Assembly: GCA_964444685.1 (NCBI GenBank) | Contig: CAYUIG010000003.1 | Coordinates: forward strand, 1 to 64,000 | DNA: 64,000 nt | Direction of reading: 5' to 3' | Source: CAYUIG01 sp964444685 | Lineage (GTDB): Bacteria; Gemmatimonadota; Gemmatimonadetes; Longimicrobiales; RSA9 | In this document: piece by piece, positions 1 through 8,319 of the stretch | Layout of the letters: each line of letters opens with the position of its first letter | How positions within the stretch are numbered: position 1 is the first letter of the stretch | Made by a program: the position numbers and the translations under genes | Notes under the pieces: model-generated | The model's database searches: none | What the model was told of the DNA's origin: nothing | What the model saw: the letters and a program-made list of their open reading frames with translations, nothing else

Positions 1-1917
1 TGGATTGGCGGGCTGGATGTCGATGCTGAAGGGTATCGTCGAATTCGACGTGACCGTAACGACCGCGGTGCCCGACTGTCCCTCCGATGTCGCGGTGATG
101 GTGGCGCTGCCCGCCCCGGCGGCCATGACGCGACCGGTTCCGTCGACGGTGGCCACCGCTGGGTTGGACGTCGACCACGTCACGGTGCGCCCGGTTAGGA
201 CGCTGCCATCGGAGGCGCGCGTCGTCGCACTGAGCTGGACCGTGCCCCCGACCTGAATCGATGCCGTCGAAGGCGACACCGTGACGGTGGCCACCGGCTG
301 AGGCGGCGGTGGCGTGACCGTGACTCCGGCCGTGCCCGATTGCCCTTCCGACGTCGCCGTGATCGTCGCGGTACCGGCTGCGGCGGCGGTGACGAGGCCC
401 GTGCCATCGACGGTAGCCACGGCCGGGTCGGACGTCGCCCACGTCACGGTGCGTCCCGTGAGCACGGTACCGTCCGACGCGCGCGTCGTGGCCGTGAGCT
501 GCGCCGTGTTTCCGACGGTTATCGACGTCGTTGCGGGTGTCACCGTCACGCTCGCCACGGGCTGCGTCGGTGTGGTCACGGTCAGCGCGGCGCTTCCCTC
601 CAAACCGCTGATCGTGGCCGTGATCGTGACCGCACCACCGGCTACCGCCGTGACGAGACCGGAGCCGTTCACCGTTGCGACCGCCGCGTCGGAGGTCCGC
701 CAGGTCGCCGTGCGTCCCACGAGGACGTTGCCGGCAGCGTCGAGCGCCTCGGCAAGCAAGCGAAGCGTGTCCCCGGGTGCGAGCTGTCCGGTCGTCGGCG
801 TGACACGTACGGCCGCTACCTGAGCGGGCGTGACGGCGATGAAGGAAGAGTCGCTCACACCGTCGATCGTCGCCGTGATCTCGGTGGAGCCGCTGGCGAG
901 GCCGGTGACAAGGCCCGTCGCATTGACGCTGGCGATCTGGGGGTTGGCACTCGACCATGTGGCGACGCGGCCGGTCAGGATCGCGCCCTGCTCATCGCGC
1001 GCGGTCGCCGCCAGCTGCACGGTCCCGCCGATCGGCAGCCCCGCGACGGCGGGAGTGACGGTCACGGTGGTGGGTGTCGTCCGTCGCACCTCGACATCGG
1101 CGCTTGCGGTGCGGTTGCCCGAGGCCGCCCTGATGACGGTGCGACCGGCGGCCCGCGCGGTCACGAGACCGGCTGCATCCACCTGCGCGACCGATGCATC
1201 ATCGGTTCGCCATTCCACGACCGCGCCGACATCGGGCAGGCCGTTCGCGCCCGTCACGGAGGCCGTGAATCGCAGGGTGTCCCCTTCGGCGAGCAGTGCG
1301 GACGGTGGGGAGACGATGATGGACGCGGGCGGAAGCTGAGCGACGACGACGACGACCGAATCCGTCACACCGCCGGCCGTCGCGCGCACGCGTGCGCTGC
1401 CGATGACGAGCCCTGAAACGAGACCGTTGGAGACCGTGAGCACGGCCGGGTTGCTCGACGACCACTGAACCGGAGGACTCAGCGGCTGACCGAGCTCATC
1501 ACGGACCTGCACGTTCAGCTGCGTGTTGCCGCCGACCAGGACGACCGGCGTGCGCGGCAGGATCTCGACCGCTGCCACATCGGAGCTGCCGACCTGCACG
1601 TCGGCGGAACCCTGTCGGCCGCCGCTCGACGCCGTGATGTGGGCCGTGCCCACGGTCACGCCCGTGACGCGTCCCGAGGCGTCCACCGTTGCGATGCTTT
1701 CATCGCTGCTCGACCACGCGACGGCACGATCGGTCAGGGGATTCCCCGCCTGATCCTGCGGTGCCGCCGCGAGCGTCATCGTTTCACCGACTCGCAGCAT
1801 TGCGGAGTTGGGTGAGACCACCACGCGCGCAATATCCACCGCTTCGACCGAGAATTCGGTGCACGCCGCGGCGATCAGCACGGCTACGGGCAGGCGGGCG
1901 AAAAGCTTCTGCAACAT
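1..1917 (-). CDS. Tandem Ig-like (Big_2) repeat lipoprotein, 3' end outside window
   Basis: The reverse strand is open from an ATG at 1917 to the window edge (639 codons), so the C-terminus is missing. The N-terminus has a short hydrophobic signal with a lipobox (LIAAAC, Cys about residue 19). About seven repeats of roughly 80-90 residues follow, each with the bacterial Ig-like group 2 pattern: a VxVTP-type strand, TATxRDxxG, a WSSSNPxxATV core, GLVTGxAAGxxxITAT. The last two complete repeats are nearly identical and carry the same TTRASDGxVLTGRTVTW segment, which suggests recent duplication. Such proteins are surface-exposed or periplasmic adhesion-like modules; no ligand can be inferred. 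Confidence 0.85.
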   Translation of the reverse strand, partial: MLQKLFARLPVAVLIAAACTEFSVEAVDIARVVVSPNSAMLRVGETMTLAAAPQDQAGNPLTDRAVAWSSSDESIATVDASGRVTGVTVGTAHITASSGGRQGSADVQVGSSDVAAVEILPRTPVVLVGGNTQLNVQVRDELGQPLSPPVQWSSSNPAVLTVSNGLVSGLVIGSARVRATAGGVTDSVVVVVAQLPPASIIVSPPSALLAEGDTLRFTASVTGANGLPDVGAVVEWRTDDASVAQVDAAGLVTARAAGRTVIRAASGNRTASADVEVRRTTPTTVTVTPAVAGLPIGGTVQLAATARDEQGAILTGRVATWSSANPQIASVNATGLVTGLASGSTEITATIDGVSDSSFIAVTPAQVAAVRVTPTTGQLAPGDTLRLLAEALDAAGNVLVGRTATWRTSDAAVATVNGSGLVTAVAGGAVTITATISGLEGSAALTVTTPTQPVASVTVTPATTSITVGNTAQLTATTRASDGTVLTGRTVTWATSDPAVATVDGTGLVTAAAAGTATITATSEGQSGTAGVTVTPPPPQPVATVTVSPSTASIQVGGTVQLSATTRASDGSVLTGRTVTWSTSNPAVATVDGTGRVMAAGAGSATITATSEGQSGTAVVTVTSNSTIPFSIDIQPANP

Positions 1918-2154
1918 GACGTGGCTCCGGCCAGACGCACGCCTCGCGCCAGCGCGGCGCGGCGTAGCGAGTTCTACGACTTCGAGCTGTCTGGGAACGA
2001 AACCAACCAAGGCGCCCGCGGTGGCTGGGGAGGCCGCCGCAGGGGGCGCTGAATGTCCGCCCCCCGGCCGGATAACTCAAGGGGGATACGGACTCCAAGG
2101 CAGGGATGCGTCCTGGCGGATGGAAGGCTCCACCCCTCCACGACCCCGGTCGTA

Positions 2155-3423
2155 TCACCTCCGGCCGGCGCGCTGAGCGTCGGACCTAGCCGCCCCGCGG
2201 GTCCACGAGATCGATCGTCGTGCGCTCGGTGAATGTGACATTGTCGACGGTGCACGAGCGGTCCCACTCGGGTACTTCGAGCGAAAGAAGTCCGTGCTGG
2301 CGCCGTACGCCTGCTCCCCGTATTCGATCTTGACCAGATCCACGCCCAGGTCGGCGGAACCCACGATCACTTCCGCACTCGCGAGGTTGCCGGCGACGAT
2401 CACCGTCTTGCACCCATCGTCCCCGCAGACCTGGGCGCCGTGCGTCGAGACGTGGACCACATCGAAGCCGTCCCACCCCATGAAGTCCGACGGCGCTACC
2501 TCCTGAGACTGGTCCGTGTTCGCCACGTACTGGACGTTGCCCTCGTAGCTGCGATCCGCGCCCAGGAGCGCGGCCAGCTCTGCTCCCTCATCCGATTGCT
2601 TGAACTGGTACTGAAAAGGCGACAGGATGAGCGCGCTCTTCGACTTCGGCACGTCACCGACGACGTCGCGGGCGGACAGAGCACGCGACGGCGACACCGC
2701 CACCGGCGGGTGCTGGGGATGCCCGCCGCCGGGCGGCCCCTCGAGCAGCCGGGCATCCGGCCCAAGCACCCACGTCGGCCGGCCGCCGCGCAGACGGAAG
2801 CGTATCGCGACGTCACTGGACTCGATCTCGGCCACGCCCGGCATGGCATCAAGGAACGCAACCGCATCCGCTACGCTCGCGCCCTCGTCAAGCATCTCGA
2901 GAACGTCGTCGGCGATTCGATCACTCTCATCAAGAGTGCCACGACCCACGTCCGACCATGTGCAGGGATACCCATCACGCTCGCAGTCGAAGGGAGCGGA
3001 CGGGTCGGGTGCCGGCAGGCTTTCCGTCGACGCGACGTTGCTGTAGGCGGACGCTCCGTCCGGCCCGACAAGGCGTACGCGATAGAAGTACGTGGTCCCG
3101 TGCTGGATCGACGAGTCCAGATAGCCGGTCGCATCGGCAGCCGTCGTCGCAATGTCGGTGAACCCGGAACCCGACTGGAGGCTGCGCTGCACCTCGAACC
3201 CCGACTCGGCCGAGCTGTTGTCCGTCCACGTCAGAATGATCGTTCCGGCGTCGCCCGGGTTGGCCACAAGGCCGGACGGTGCACCCGGGACGTCGCCCGG
3301 GTCGTCGCCGTCGCTGTCGTCCCCCGGACCGGTGCCGTCGCTCGAACATGCGGCCGAAGCGAACAGGAGAATGAGAGCAATGCGAGCGGAAATTCGCAGG
3401 CCGGCGAGACAGGCGCGCTGCAT
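2155..3423 (-). CDS. Fn3-domain lipoprotein with CHAT/caspase-like segment, probably truncated
   Basis: I start at the ATG at 3423, which gives a lipoprotein signal with lipobox FASAAC; an earlier in-frame ATG at 3474 adds a charged, unlikely leader. A fibronectin type III domain follows (roughly residues 40-130), then a region with a VVHVSTHG motif resembling the His of CHAT/caspase-like peptidases. The Cys-bearing half of such a domain is absent. After YPSG the reading becomes arginine/serine-rich, while the next frame reads a sensible tail (WDRSCTVDNVTFTERTT... ending DPRGG) to a TAG at about 2187. I infer an internal deletion or frameshift near 2260, so this may be a pseudogene. Confidence 0.55.
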   Translation of the reverse strand: MQRACLAGLRISARIALILLFASAACSSDGTGPGDDSDGDDPGDVPGAPSGLVANPGDAGTIILTWTDNSSAESGFEVQRSLQSGSGFTDIATTAADATGYLDSSIQHGTTYFYRVRLVGPDGASAYSNVASTESLPAPDPSAPFDCERDGYPCTWSDVGRGTLDESDRIADDVLEMLDEGASVADAVAFLDAMPGVAEIESSDVAIRFRLRGGRPTWVLGPDARLLEGPPGGGHPQHPPVAVSPSRALSARDVVGDVPKSKSALILSPFQYQFKQSDEGAELAALLGADRSYEGNVQYVANTDQSQEVAPSDFMGWDGFDVVHVSTHGAQVCGDDGCKTVIVAGNLASAEVIVGSADLGVDLVKIEYGEQAYGASTDFFRSKYPSGTARAPSTMSHSPSARRSISWTRGAARSDAQRAGRR

Positions 3424-3540
3424 GGCTACCCCTTTCCGGGATTCCCGACTTTCGGCGCGTGCGCGCAGACGCACCGGTCGTCAGGCAGGACGGAAAAGGA
3501 GTCGGCGGCCCGCCACACTGTACGCCACGACCTTACGCAC

Positions 3541-3574
3541 GAAGCCCCGCCGACCACGTGGGTCGCGGGGCTTC
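3541..3574 (-). terminator. Terminator-like hairpin after tRNA-Arg
   Basis: A perfect 10-base-pair stem (GAAGCCCCGC / GCGGGGCTTC) with a 14-base loop lies 13 bases past the 3' end of the tRNA on the minus strand. There is no T-run after it, so termination here is an inference from position and stem strength. Confidence 0.5.
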
Positions 3575-3587
3575 AACATGCCATGAG

Positions 3588-3661
3588 TGCGCCCGACAGG
3601 ATTCGAACCTGTGACCTTCGGCTCCGGAGGCCGACGCTCTATCCAACTGAGCTACGGGCGC
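3588..3661 (-). tRNA. tRNA-Arg (anticodon CCG)
   Basis: The reverse strand folds as a full cloverleaf of 74 bases including discriminator A: acceptor GCGCCCG/CGGGCGC, D stem GCTC/GAGC, anticodon stem TCGGC/GCCGA with loop CTCCGGA (anticodon CCG), variable loop AGGTC, T stem ACAGG/CCTGT with loop TTCGAAT. CCA is not encoded. Its 5' end is only 8 bases from the RNase P RNA, so the two are probably one transcript. Confidence 0.96.
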
Positions 3662-3669
3662 GTCTACGA

Positions 3670-4031
3670 ATGGGAAGCGAATAAGCCGAGTTCTGTCTCC
3701 GGCGAACCGGAGGCGGATCATTTCTCTGGGACCACGCTCGCACGCGGCCTCGTGCAGCCTACCCGGGATTCGACGGCGCGGGCCGCGCCTCATCCCTGCT
3801 TGGCCTTGCTCCGGGTGGGGTTTGCCGTGCCGCTCCCGTTACCGTGAGCGCGGTGGTCTCTTACACCACCGTTTCACCCTTGCCTGTGCCCTCGCGGGCC
3901 ATCGGCGGTCTGCTCTCTGTTGCACTTTCCGTCGCCTCGCGACGCCCGGCCGTTAGCCGGCACCCTGCCCTGTGGAGCTCGGACTTTCCTCGACCGGCTG
4001 ATGCCGGCCGCGATCCGCACTCGCTTCCCAT
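3670..4031 (-). ncRNA. rnpB: RNase P RNA (bacterial type A)
   Basis: This is the catalytic RNA that trims 5' leaders from tRNA precursors. The reverse strand shows conserved blocks: GAGGAAAGTCCGAGCTCCAC near the 5' end, GGCAGGGTGCC with GGCTAACGGCC, the ACAGAGAGCAGACCGCC block, GGTAAGGGTGAAA-like and GTGGTGTAAGAGACCACC segments, and the 3' ACAGAACTCGGCTTAT signature. Helix P1 is formed by ATGGGAAGCGA at the 5' end and TCGCTTCCCAT at the 3' end; I use this pairing for the boundaries. The length of about 362 bases is normal. Confidence 0.95.
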
Positions 4032-4051
4032 CCTGTCAAACAGCCATGGGA

Positions 4052-4084
4052 CACGGAACCCCGCCATTGGCATGCAGTTCCGTG
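4052..4084 (-). terminator. Possible terminator hairpin between propeller lipoprotein and rnpB
   Basis: An 8-base-pair inverted repeat (CACGGAAC / GTTCCGTG) with a 17-base loop lies downstream of the lipoprotein stop at 4242 and just upstream of rnpB. There is no T-run, so the role is uncertain. The rest of 4032-4241 shows no gene; it presumably holds the rnpB promoter, but I cannot pick convincing -35/-10 boxes. Confidence 0.3.
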
Positions 4085-4241
4085 CCGCCGACGGGGGTGT
4101 TCCCAGACTCGAAAGCTAGCGGAATCATGTGGTCGGGTCAATTCGCGTGCAGCAGCGACACAGGCTGGATCGCGCGCGTTGATCGACCGAACGCGTCGCT
4201 CGAAAAGCGCCGTTGGAGCAGCACCCCGGGCGCCTGGAAGA

Positions 4242-5363
4242 TCAGCGGCTTACGGTATTCGATGCGTTGCGCGGGGCGGTCCGTCCGACGAGTTCGAGGC
4301 GGTGAAGTACGAGGCTCGGGTTCCCGTTCTCATCCTCTTCGTAGACGATGGCGCTTCCGCGGTTCGTGAAGCCGGTGATCACGGCATCATAGCGAACCGC
4401 CGCCAGGAGCTCGCCGGTCGTTGCGTCGAGCGCTTCGAGTATCGTGTCGACTGACTTGTTCGGAGGCTTCCAGAACTCGTAGTCCTCGAAGTGTGGATCG
4501 CTGACGACGGTGATGGTCCAGAGCACGCCGGACGCATCTTCGTAGACGTCGTAGACGTGCGGCTGAATCGGCCATGCCGGTTTGTCAGGCCGCTCCTCGT
4601 AGGGATTCTCCGGCGGCGTCCAATCCCTGAACCACGGTGGTTCGCGGACATGCTCCTGCACCAGCTTGCCGCTCTGCGGATCCCAACGTGCAACGTGGAA
4701 CCGGGACGTTTTTCCTGGATCCGGATACGGTGCTACCCAGACGTGGCCCCGCGACGCCGGTCCCGCCGCCTGGCCGGCACTGCGAGAAACGGCATCGTAC
4801 GAGCGCAGATGCTCACCGCCGGCGGTGTAGACATGCTGAAACTGGCGCTCCCCCGGCGGTCCATGATTCTGATACAGGACGATGGTGCCGTCGTCGAGCG
4901 GTACGATACCGCGCTTCGAGATGACCACTCCCACGCCGAACGGAGCATCGAAGATGAGGTCGCTCGTGAACACATTCGAGCGCGGAACGCCGGCTACGAG
5001 CACGCGGCCGTCGTGGAGCACGGCGAGACCGGACACGTGCGTCAGCTCACCGGGTCCCTGACCGCGCCCGCCCAGGGGTCCGATGGAAGAACCATCGGGT
5101 GCGAAGGTGGGCGGCGCCCGCCAGTACGCGGTGATGACGCGCCCGTCTTCGAGCTCGATGGCACGGGTCGGATCGGTGATGTTCGGATCGCCGGGACGGG
5201 CGCTCCAGATCGTTGTCGCTTCGATCGCGCAGCCGGCGCAACCTTCAGCCAGCGCGCGGTCCCAGCTCGAAGCCGGGTTGCATCCACCGACGATGAACGC
5301 CAGAACCGGGAATGCAGTTCGGATGGAGTGTGCGCGAGGAATCACGTACGCACGGTACGGCAT
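4242..5363 (-). CDS. Lipoprotein of 6-bladed beta-propeller type
   Basis: The start chosen is the ATG at 5363, because it places a signal peptide ending in lipobox FIVGGC about 28 residues in; the ORF stays open upstream to 5465. The mature part (about 345 residues) has repeated strand patterns typical of propeller lipoproteins: GGRGQGPGELTHVSGLAV, HDGRVLVAG, LDDGTIVLY, YDVYEDASGVLWTITVV. The G-x-GPGEF-like motif is a hallmark of 6-bladed propeller proteins common in Gemmatimonadota and Bacteroidota. The molecular role is unknown. Confidence 0.75.
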   Translation of the reverse strand: MPYRAYVIPRAHSIRTAFPVLAFIVGGCNPASSWDRALAEGCAGCAIEATTIWSARPGDPNITDPTRAIELEDGRVITAYWRAPPTFAPDGSSIGPLGGRGQGPGELTHVSGLAVLHDGRVLVAGVPRSNVFTSDLIFDAPFGVGVVISKRGIVPLDDGTIVLYQNHGPPGERQFQHVYTAGGEHLRSYDAVSRSAGQAAGPASRGHVWVAPYPDPGKTSRFHVARWDPQSGKLVQEHVREPPWFRDWTPPENPYEERPDKPAWPIQPHVYDVYEDASGVLWTITVVSDPHFEDYEFWKPPNKSVDTILEALDATTGELLAAVRYDAVITGFTNRGSAIVYEEDENGNPSLVLHRLELVGRTAPRNASNTVSR

Positions 5364-5490
5364 GCCCCACGATCGAGGCAATGATCTCGGTGCGACGGCG
5401 TCGGTTTCCATGCTTCGTACGCTCGACAGCCGACATCGAGCGAAGGGATCCGGGCGGAGACGCAAACATGCCCCCGCCCGGAACTGCTAG

Positions 5491-5928
5491 CTAGCGTCGG
5501 CTCGGACTCGGCTCGGAGACGCGCTCGAGCGTTTCCTCGACTTCGCGCGCGTTCACGTTGCGCGTGGCGAGGTCGGCCTGTGCGATGACGCCGACGAGGC
5601 GATCCCCTTCGACGACCGGGATGCGACGGATCTGCGCCTCGCGCATCTCGCGCATCACGTGCTCCACGTCGTCATCAGGACTCACCGCTCGAATGCGGTC
5701 GCCGGACATCTCCTTGCCGACCGGGCAGTCGCTGGTGTGACCCTCGGCCACGTGACGGATGGCGATGTCGCGGTCGGTGATGACGCCGCGCAGGCGCATG
5801 CCGTTGCGGTCGTCGACGACCGGGATGAAGCCGGTGTCGTTGTCGCGCATGAGCTGCGCTGCGCGCTGGACCGTGTCCTCCGCAGTCAGCACTTCGGGAT
5901 TGGACGTCATGATCTCGCGGGCCTTCAT
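5491..5928 (-). CDS. Twin CBS-domain protein
   Basis: A 145-residue soluble protein made of two CBS motifs and nothing else. The first runs from about residue 1 to 62 (MKAREIMTSNPEVL ... RGVITDRDIAIRH), the second from about 75 to 130 (MSGDRIRAVSPDDDVEHVM ... LVGVIAQADLA). Paired CBS motifs form a Bateman module that binds adenosyl nucleotides or related ligands and usually regulates a partner. No partner gene is adjacent, so the target is unknown. The upstream gap to gcdH carries an inverted heptamer-repeat element. Confidence 0.9.
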   Translation of the reverse strand: MKAREIMTSNPEVLTAEDTVQRAAQLMRDNDTGFIPVVDDRNGMRLRGVITDRDIAIRHVAEGHTSDCPVGKEMSGDRIRAVSPDDDVEHVMREMREAQIRRIPVVEGDRLVGVIAQADLATRNVNAREVEETLERVSEPSPSRR

Positions 5929-6002
5929 GGAGGTTGCCTGCCTTGCTTGGGTTCGCGGTTACGTCTGCGAATCCGGCGCAAGCGGCATGCCGGGGGAGGC
6001 CG

Positions 6003-6094
6003 AGTCTGAAGTCTGGGGTCTGGGGTCTGGTTACTGGGTTTACGGCGGCTCCCGCAGTAAACCAGACTCCAGACTCCAGACCCCAGACTCCAGA
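6003..6094. repeat. Heptamer inverted-repeat element, copy 1
   Basis: The left arm is a run of 7-base units of the form GTCTGGG/GTCTGAA; the right arm is the complementary run ACTCCAG/ACCCCAG introduced by CGCAGTAAACCAGAC. The arms can pair into a long stem around a ~25-base centre (TTACTGGGTTTACGGCGG...). It sits between the gcdH stop codon (3 bases away) and the CBS gene. The same arm motifs recur at 36111-36232 and 52862-52976. Confidence 0.8.
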
Positions 6095-6096
6095 AG

Positions 6097-7278
6097 CTAG
6101 AAGGCCGAAATGCCCGTCAGATCCTGGCCCAGAATGAGCCCATGCACATCGTGCGTCCCCTCGTACGTGTACACGGACTCGAGGTTGGCCATGTGGCGCA
6201 TGGCGGAGTACTCGATGAGGATGCCGTTGGCGCCGAGGAGGCGACGCGCTTCGCGGGCGACGTTCGTGGCCATGTCGCAGTTGGCGCGCTTGGCCAGAGA
6301 GACCTGCTGCGGGCGCAGCTTGCCCTCGTCCTTCAGGCGGCCCAGCCGAAGGCACAGCAGCTGGCCCGTTGTGATGCCGGTGAGCATGTCGGCGAGGCGG
6401 ACCTGCTGGATCTGCTTGCCGCCGATCGGCGTGTCGAACATGACGCGCTCCTTCGCATAGCGGAGCGCCTCATCGAAACAGGCCATGGCCGCACCGACGG
6501 CGCCCCACGCAATCCCGTAGCGCGCCTGCGTGAGACACATCAACGGGCTCTTCAGCCCGCCGGAGTTCGGCAGCAGCGCATCCGCACCGACGCGCACATC
6601 GGACAGCGCGAGTTCGCTCGTGTCCGACGCGAGCAGTGAGAGCTTGCCTTTCTGGTCGCGGGCCTGGAAGCCGGGCGTGTCGGTCGGCACGATGAAGCCG
6701 CGGATCGACGACGGGTCATCCAGCTCGCCGGTCTTGGCCCAGATGATGGCGATGTCGGCCATCGAGCCGTTCGTGATCCACATCTTCGCGCCATTCAGCA
6801 CCCAGCCATCCCCATCGCGACGCGCGGTCGTGATCATGCCGGCCGGATTGGAGCCGTAGTCGGGCTCCGTGAGGCCGAAGCAGCCAATGATCTCGCCACG
6901 GGCCATCCCCGGGAGATATCGCTTCTTCTGCTCTTCGCTGCCGAACGCGTAGATCGGGTACATGCAGAGCGCGCCCTGCACGGACGCGAACGAGCGGATG
7001 CCCGAGTCGCCGCGCTCGAGCTCCTGCATGATGAGGCCGTACGCGACGTTGTTGAGGCCGGCGCAGCCGTACTCCTCGGGCAGGTTGGCGCCGAGCATGC
7101 CGAGCTCGGCCATCTGCGGGATCAGCGACTTCGGGAATGTGCGGTCGATGTAAGCCTCACCGATGACAGGCAGGAGCTGGTCGTCCACCCACTCGCGCAC
7201 GGTGTCGCGGATCATGCGCTCCTCTTCGGAGAGGAGGCCGTCCACGTCGTAGTAATCGATGCCTTCGAACTTCGCCAT
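6097..7278 (-). CDS. gcdH: Glutaryl-CoA dehydrogenase-type acyl-CoA dehydrogenase
   Basis: FAD enzyme of the acyl-CoA dehydrogenase fold, 393 residues, the usual length. It would oxidise and decarboxylate glutaryl-CoA to crotonyl-CoA in lysine/tryptophan breakdown, passing electrons to ETF. The signatures are GCFGLTEPDYGSNP, GAKMWITNG, the catalytic Glu in YTYEGTHDVH, and the C-terminal GLILGQDLTGISAF, which is characteristic of the glutaryl-CoA subgroup rather than short- or medium-chain enzymes. It lies 18 bases after the isocitrate dehydrogenase gene on the same strand and is probably cotranscribed. Substrate specificity is inferred from motifs only. Confidence 0.88.
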   Translation of the reverse strand: MAKFEGIDYYDVDGLLSEEERMIRDTVREWVDDQLLPVIGEAYIDRTFPKSLIPQMAELGMLGANLPEEYGCAGLNNVAYGLIMQELERGDSGIRSFASVQGALCMYPIYAFGSEEQKKRYLPGMARGEIIGCFGLTEPDYGSNPAGMITTARRDGDGWVLNGAKMWITNGSMADIAIIWAKTGELDDPSSIRGFIVPTDTPGFQARDQKGKLSLLASDTSELALSDVRVGADALLPNSGGLKSPLMCLTQARYGIAWGAVGAAMACFDEALRYAKERVMFDTPIGGKQIQQVRLADMLTGITTGQLLCLRLGRLKDEGKLRPQQVSLAKRANCDMATNVAREARRLLGANGILIEYSAMRHMANLESVYTYEGTHDVHGLILGQDLTGISAF

Positions 7279-7296
7279 GTGGTGCGTTGTCCTCGA

Positions 7297-8310
7297 TCAG
7301 AGTCTTTCGATGATGGCGTCGGCGTACTCGGCCGTTCCGGCGGAGCCACCGAGGTCGCGGGTGAGCCGGTCGCGTGCGTCGAGTGTCGCGATGATGGCGT
7401 TGCGGATGCGCGCGGCGGACTCGTGCTGTCCGATGTGCTCGAGCATCATGCAGCCGGCCAGGATCATCGCGGAGGGGTTCGCGACACCCTTGCCCGCGAG
7501 ATCCGGAGCGGAGCCGTGCACGGGCTCGAACATGGCGGTGTCCCTGCCGATGTTGCCGCCGGGCGCCATGCCGAGGCCGCCGACGAGCCCGGCCATGAGA
7601 TCGCTCAGGATGTCACCGAACATGTTCTCCATGACGAGCACGTCGAACTGCCAGGGATCGAGCACGAGCTGCATGGCGCACGCATCGATGATGCGCTCGT
7701 CGAACTCGACGCGGCCGGCATATTCCTCCGCGATCCTGCGCCCGACATCCAGGAAGAGTCCCTGCGTGTACTTCAGGATGTTGGCCTTGTGCGCGAGCGT
7801 GACCTTGCGTCGTCCGTGTGACACCGCGTAGTCGAACGCGTAGCGGACGATCCGTTCCGCACCGAAGCGCGTGACGATCATGACGGACTCCGCCGCTGCG
7901 CGCGGGTCGTCACCCATGCCGATGTAGTGCTCGACTCCGACGTACAACCCTTCCGTGTTCTCGCGGATGAGCACGAGATCGACATCCTCGTAGCGGCCGC
8001 CCTTCATGAGCGTGAGCGTGGGCCGCACGTTCGCGTACAGGTCGAACTCCGTGCGGAGCGCGACGTTGATGGAACGGAAGCCGACGCCGACGGGCGTGGT
8101 GAGCGGCCCCTTCAGGCAAACGCGGTTTCTGCGGATGCTCTCGAGCGTGTCATCCGGCAGCGGCACGTGCTGACTGTCGACCGCGGCCATGCCGGCGATC
8201 TGCTCCTCCCACTCCACGTCGGCGCCTGCGGCGTCGAGCACGCGGACGGTGGCGCGGGTGATGTTCGGTCCGATGCCGTCGCCGGGAATCAGTGTGACGG
8301 TCCTGCGCAT
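7297..8310 (-). CDS. NAD-dependent isocitrate dehydrogenase family protein
   Basis: 337-residue beta-decarboxylating dehydrogenase. The nucleotide and substrate motifs are visible: LIPGDGIGP at the N-terminus, IRENTEGLYVG (phosphate-loop region), HKANILKYTQGLF, the metal site in FGDILSDLMAGLVGGLG, and EPVHGSAPDLAGKGVANPSAM. The pattern is closest to NAD-isocitrate dehydrogenases (IDH3-like), which convert isocitrate to 2-oxoglutarate in the TCA cycle. Homoisocitrate or isopropylmalate dehydrogenase are alternatives in the same family, but the ENTEGLY segment and HKANI argue for isocitrate. It precedes gcdH on the same strand. Confidence 0.85.
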   Translation of the reverse strand: MRRTVTLIPGDGIGPNITRATVRVLDAAGADVEWEEQIAGMAAVDSQHVPLPDDTLESIRRNRVCLKGPLTTPVGVGFRSINVALRTEFDLYANVRPTLTLMKGGRYEDVDLVLIRENTEGLYVGVEHYIGMGDDPRAAAESVMIVTRFGAERIVRYAFDYAVSHGRRKVTLAHKANILKYTQGLFLDVGRRIAEEYAGRVEFDERIIDACAMQLVLDPWQFDVLVMENMFGDILSDLMAGLVGGLGMAPGGNIGRDTAMFEPVHGSAPDLAGKGVANPSAMILAGCMMLEHIGQHESAARIRNAIIATLDARDRLTRDLGGSAGTAEYADAIIERL

Positions 8311-8319
8311 CTCTCCTCT

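Noticed and set aside
5..1465. Forward-strand ORFs of 76-358 codons over the first 1.5 kb
   Set aside because: The reverse strand is a single open frame with a clear lipoprotein signal and Ig-like repeats; the forward ORFs are its shadow.
1918..2154. Riboswitch or small protein in the leader of the Ig-like gene
   Set aside because: A GGGGGCG/CGCCCCC hairpin is present at 2042-2065, but no known aptamer motif was recognised and the reverse ORFs there have no ribosome site or family.
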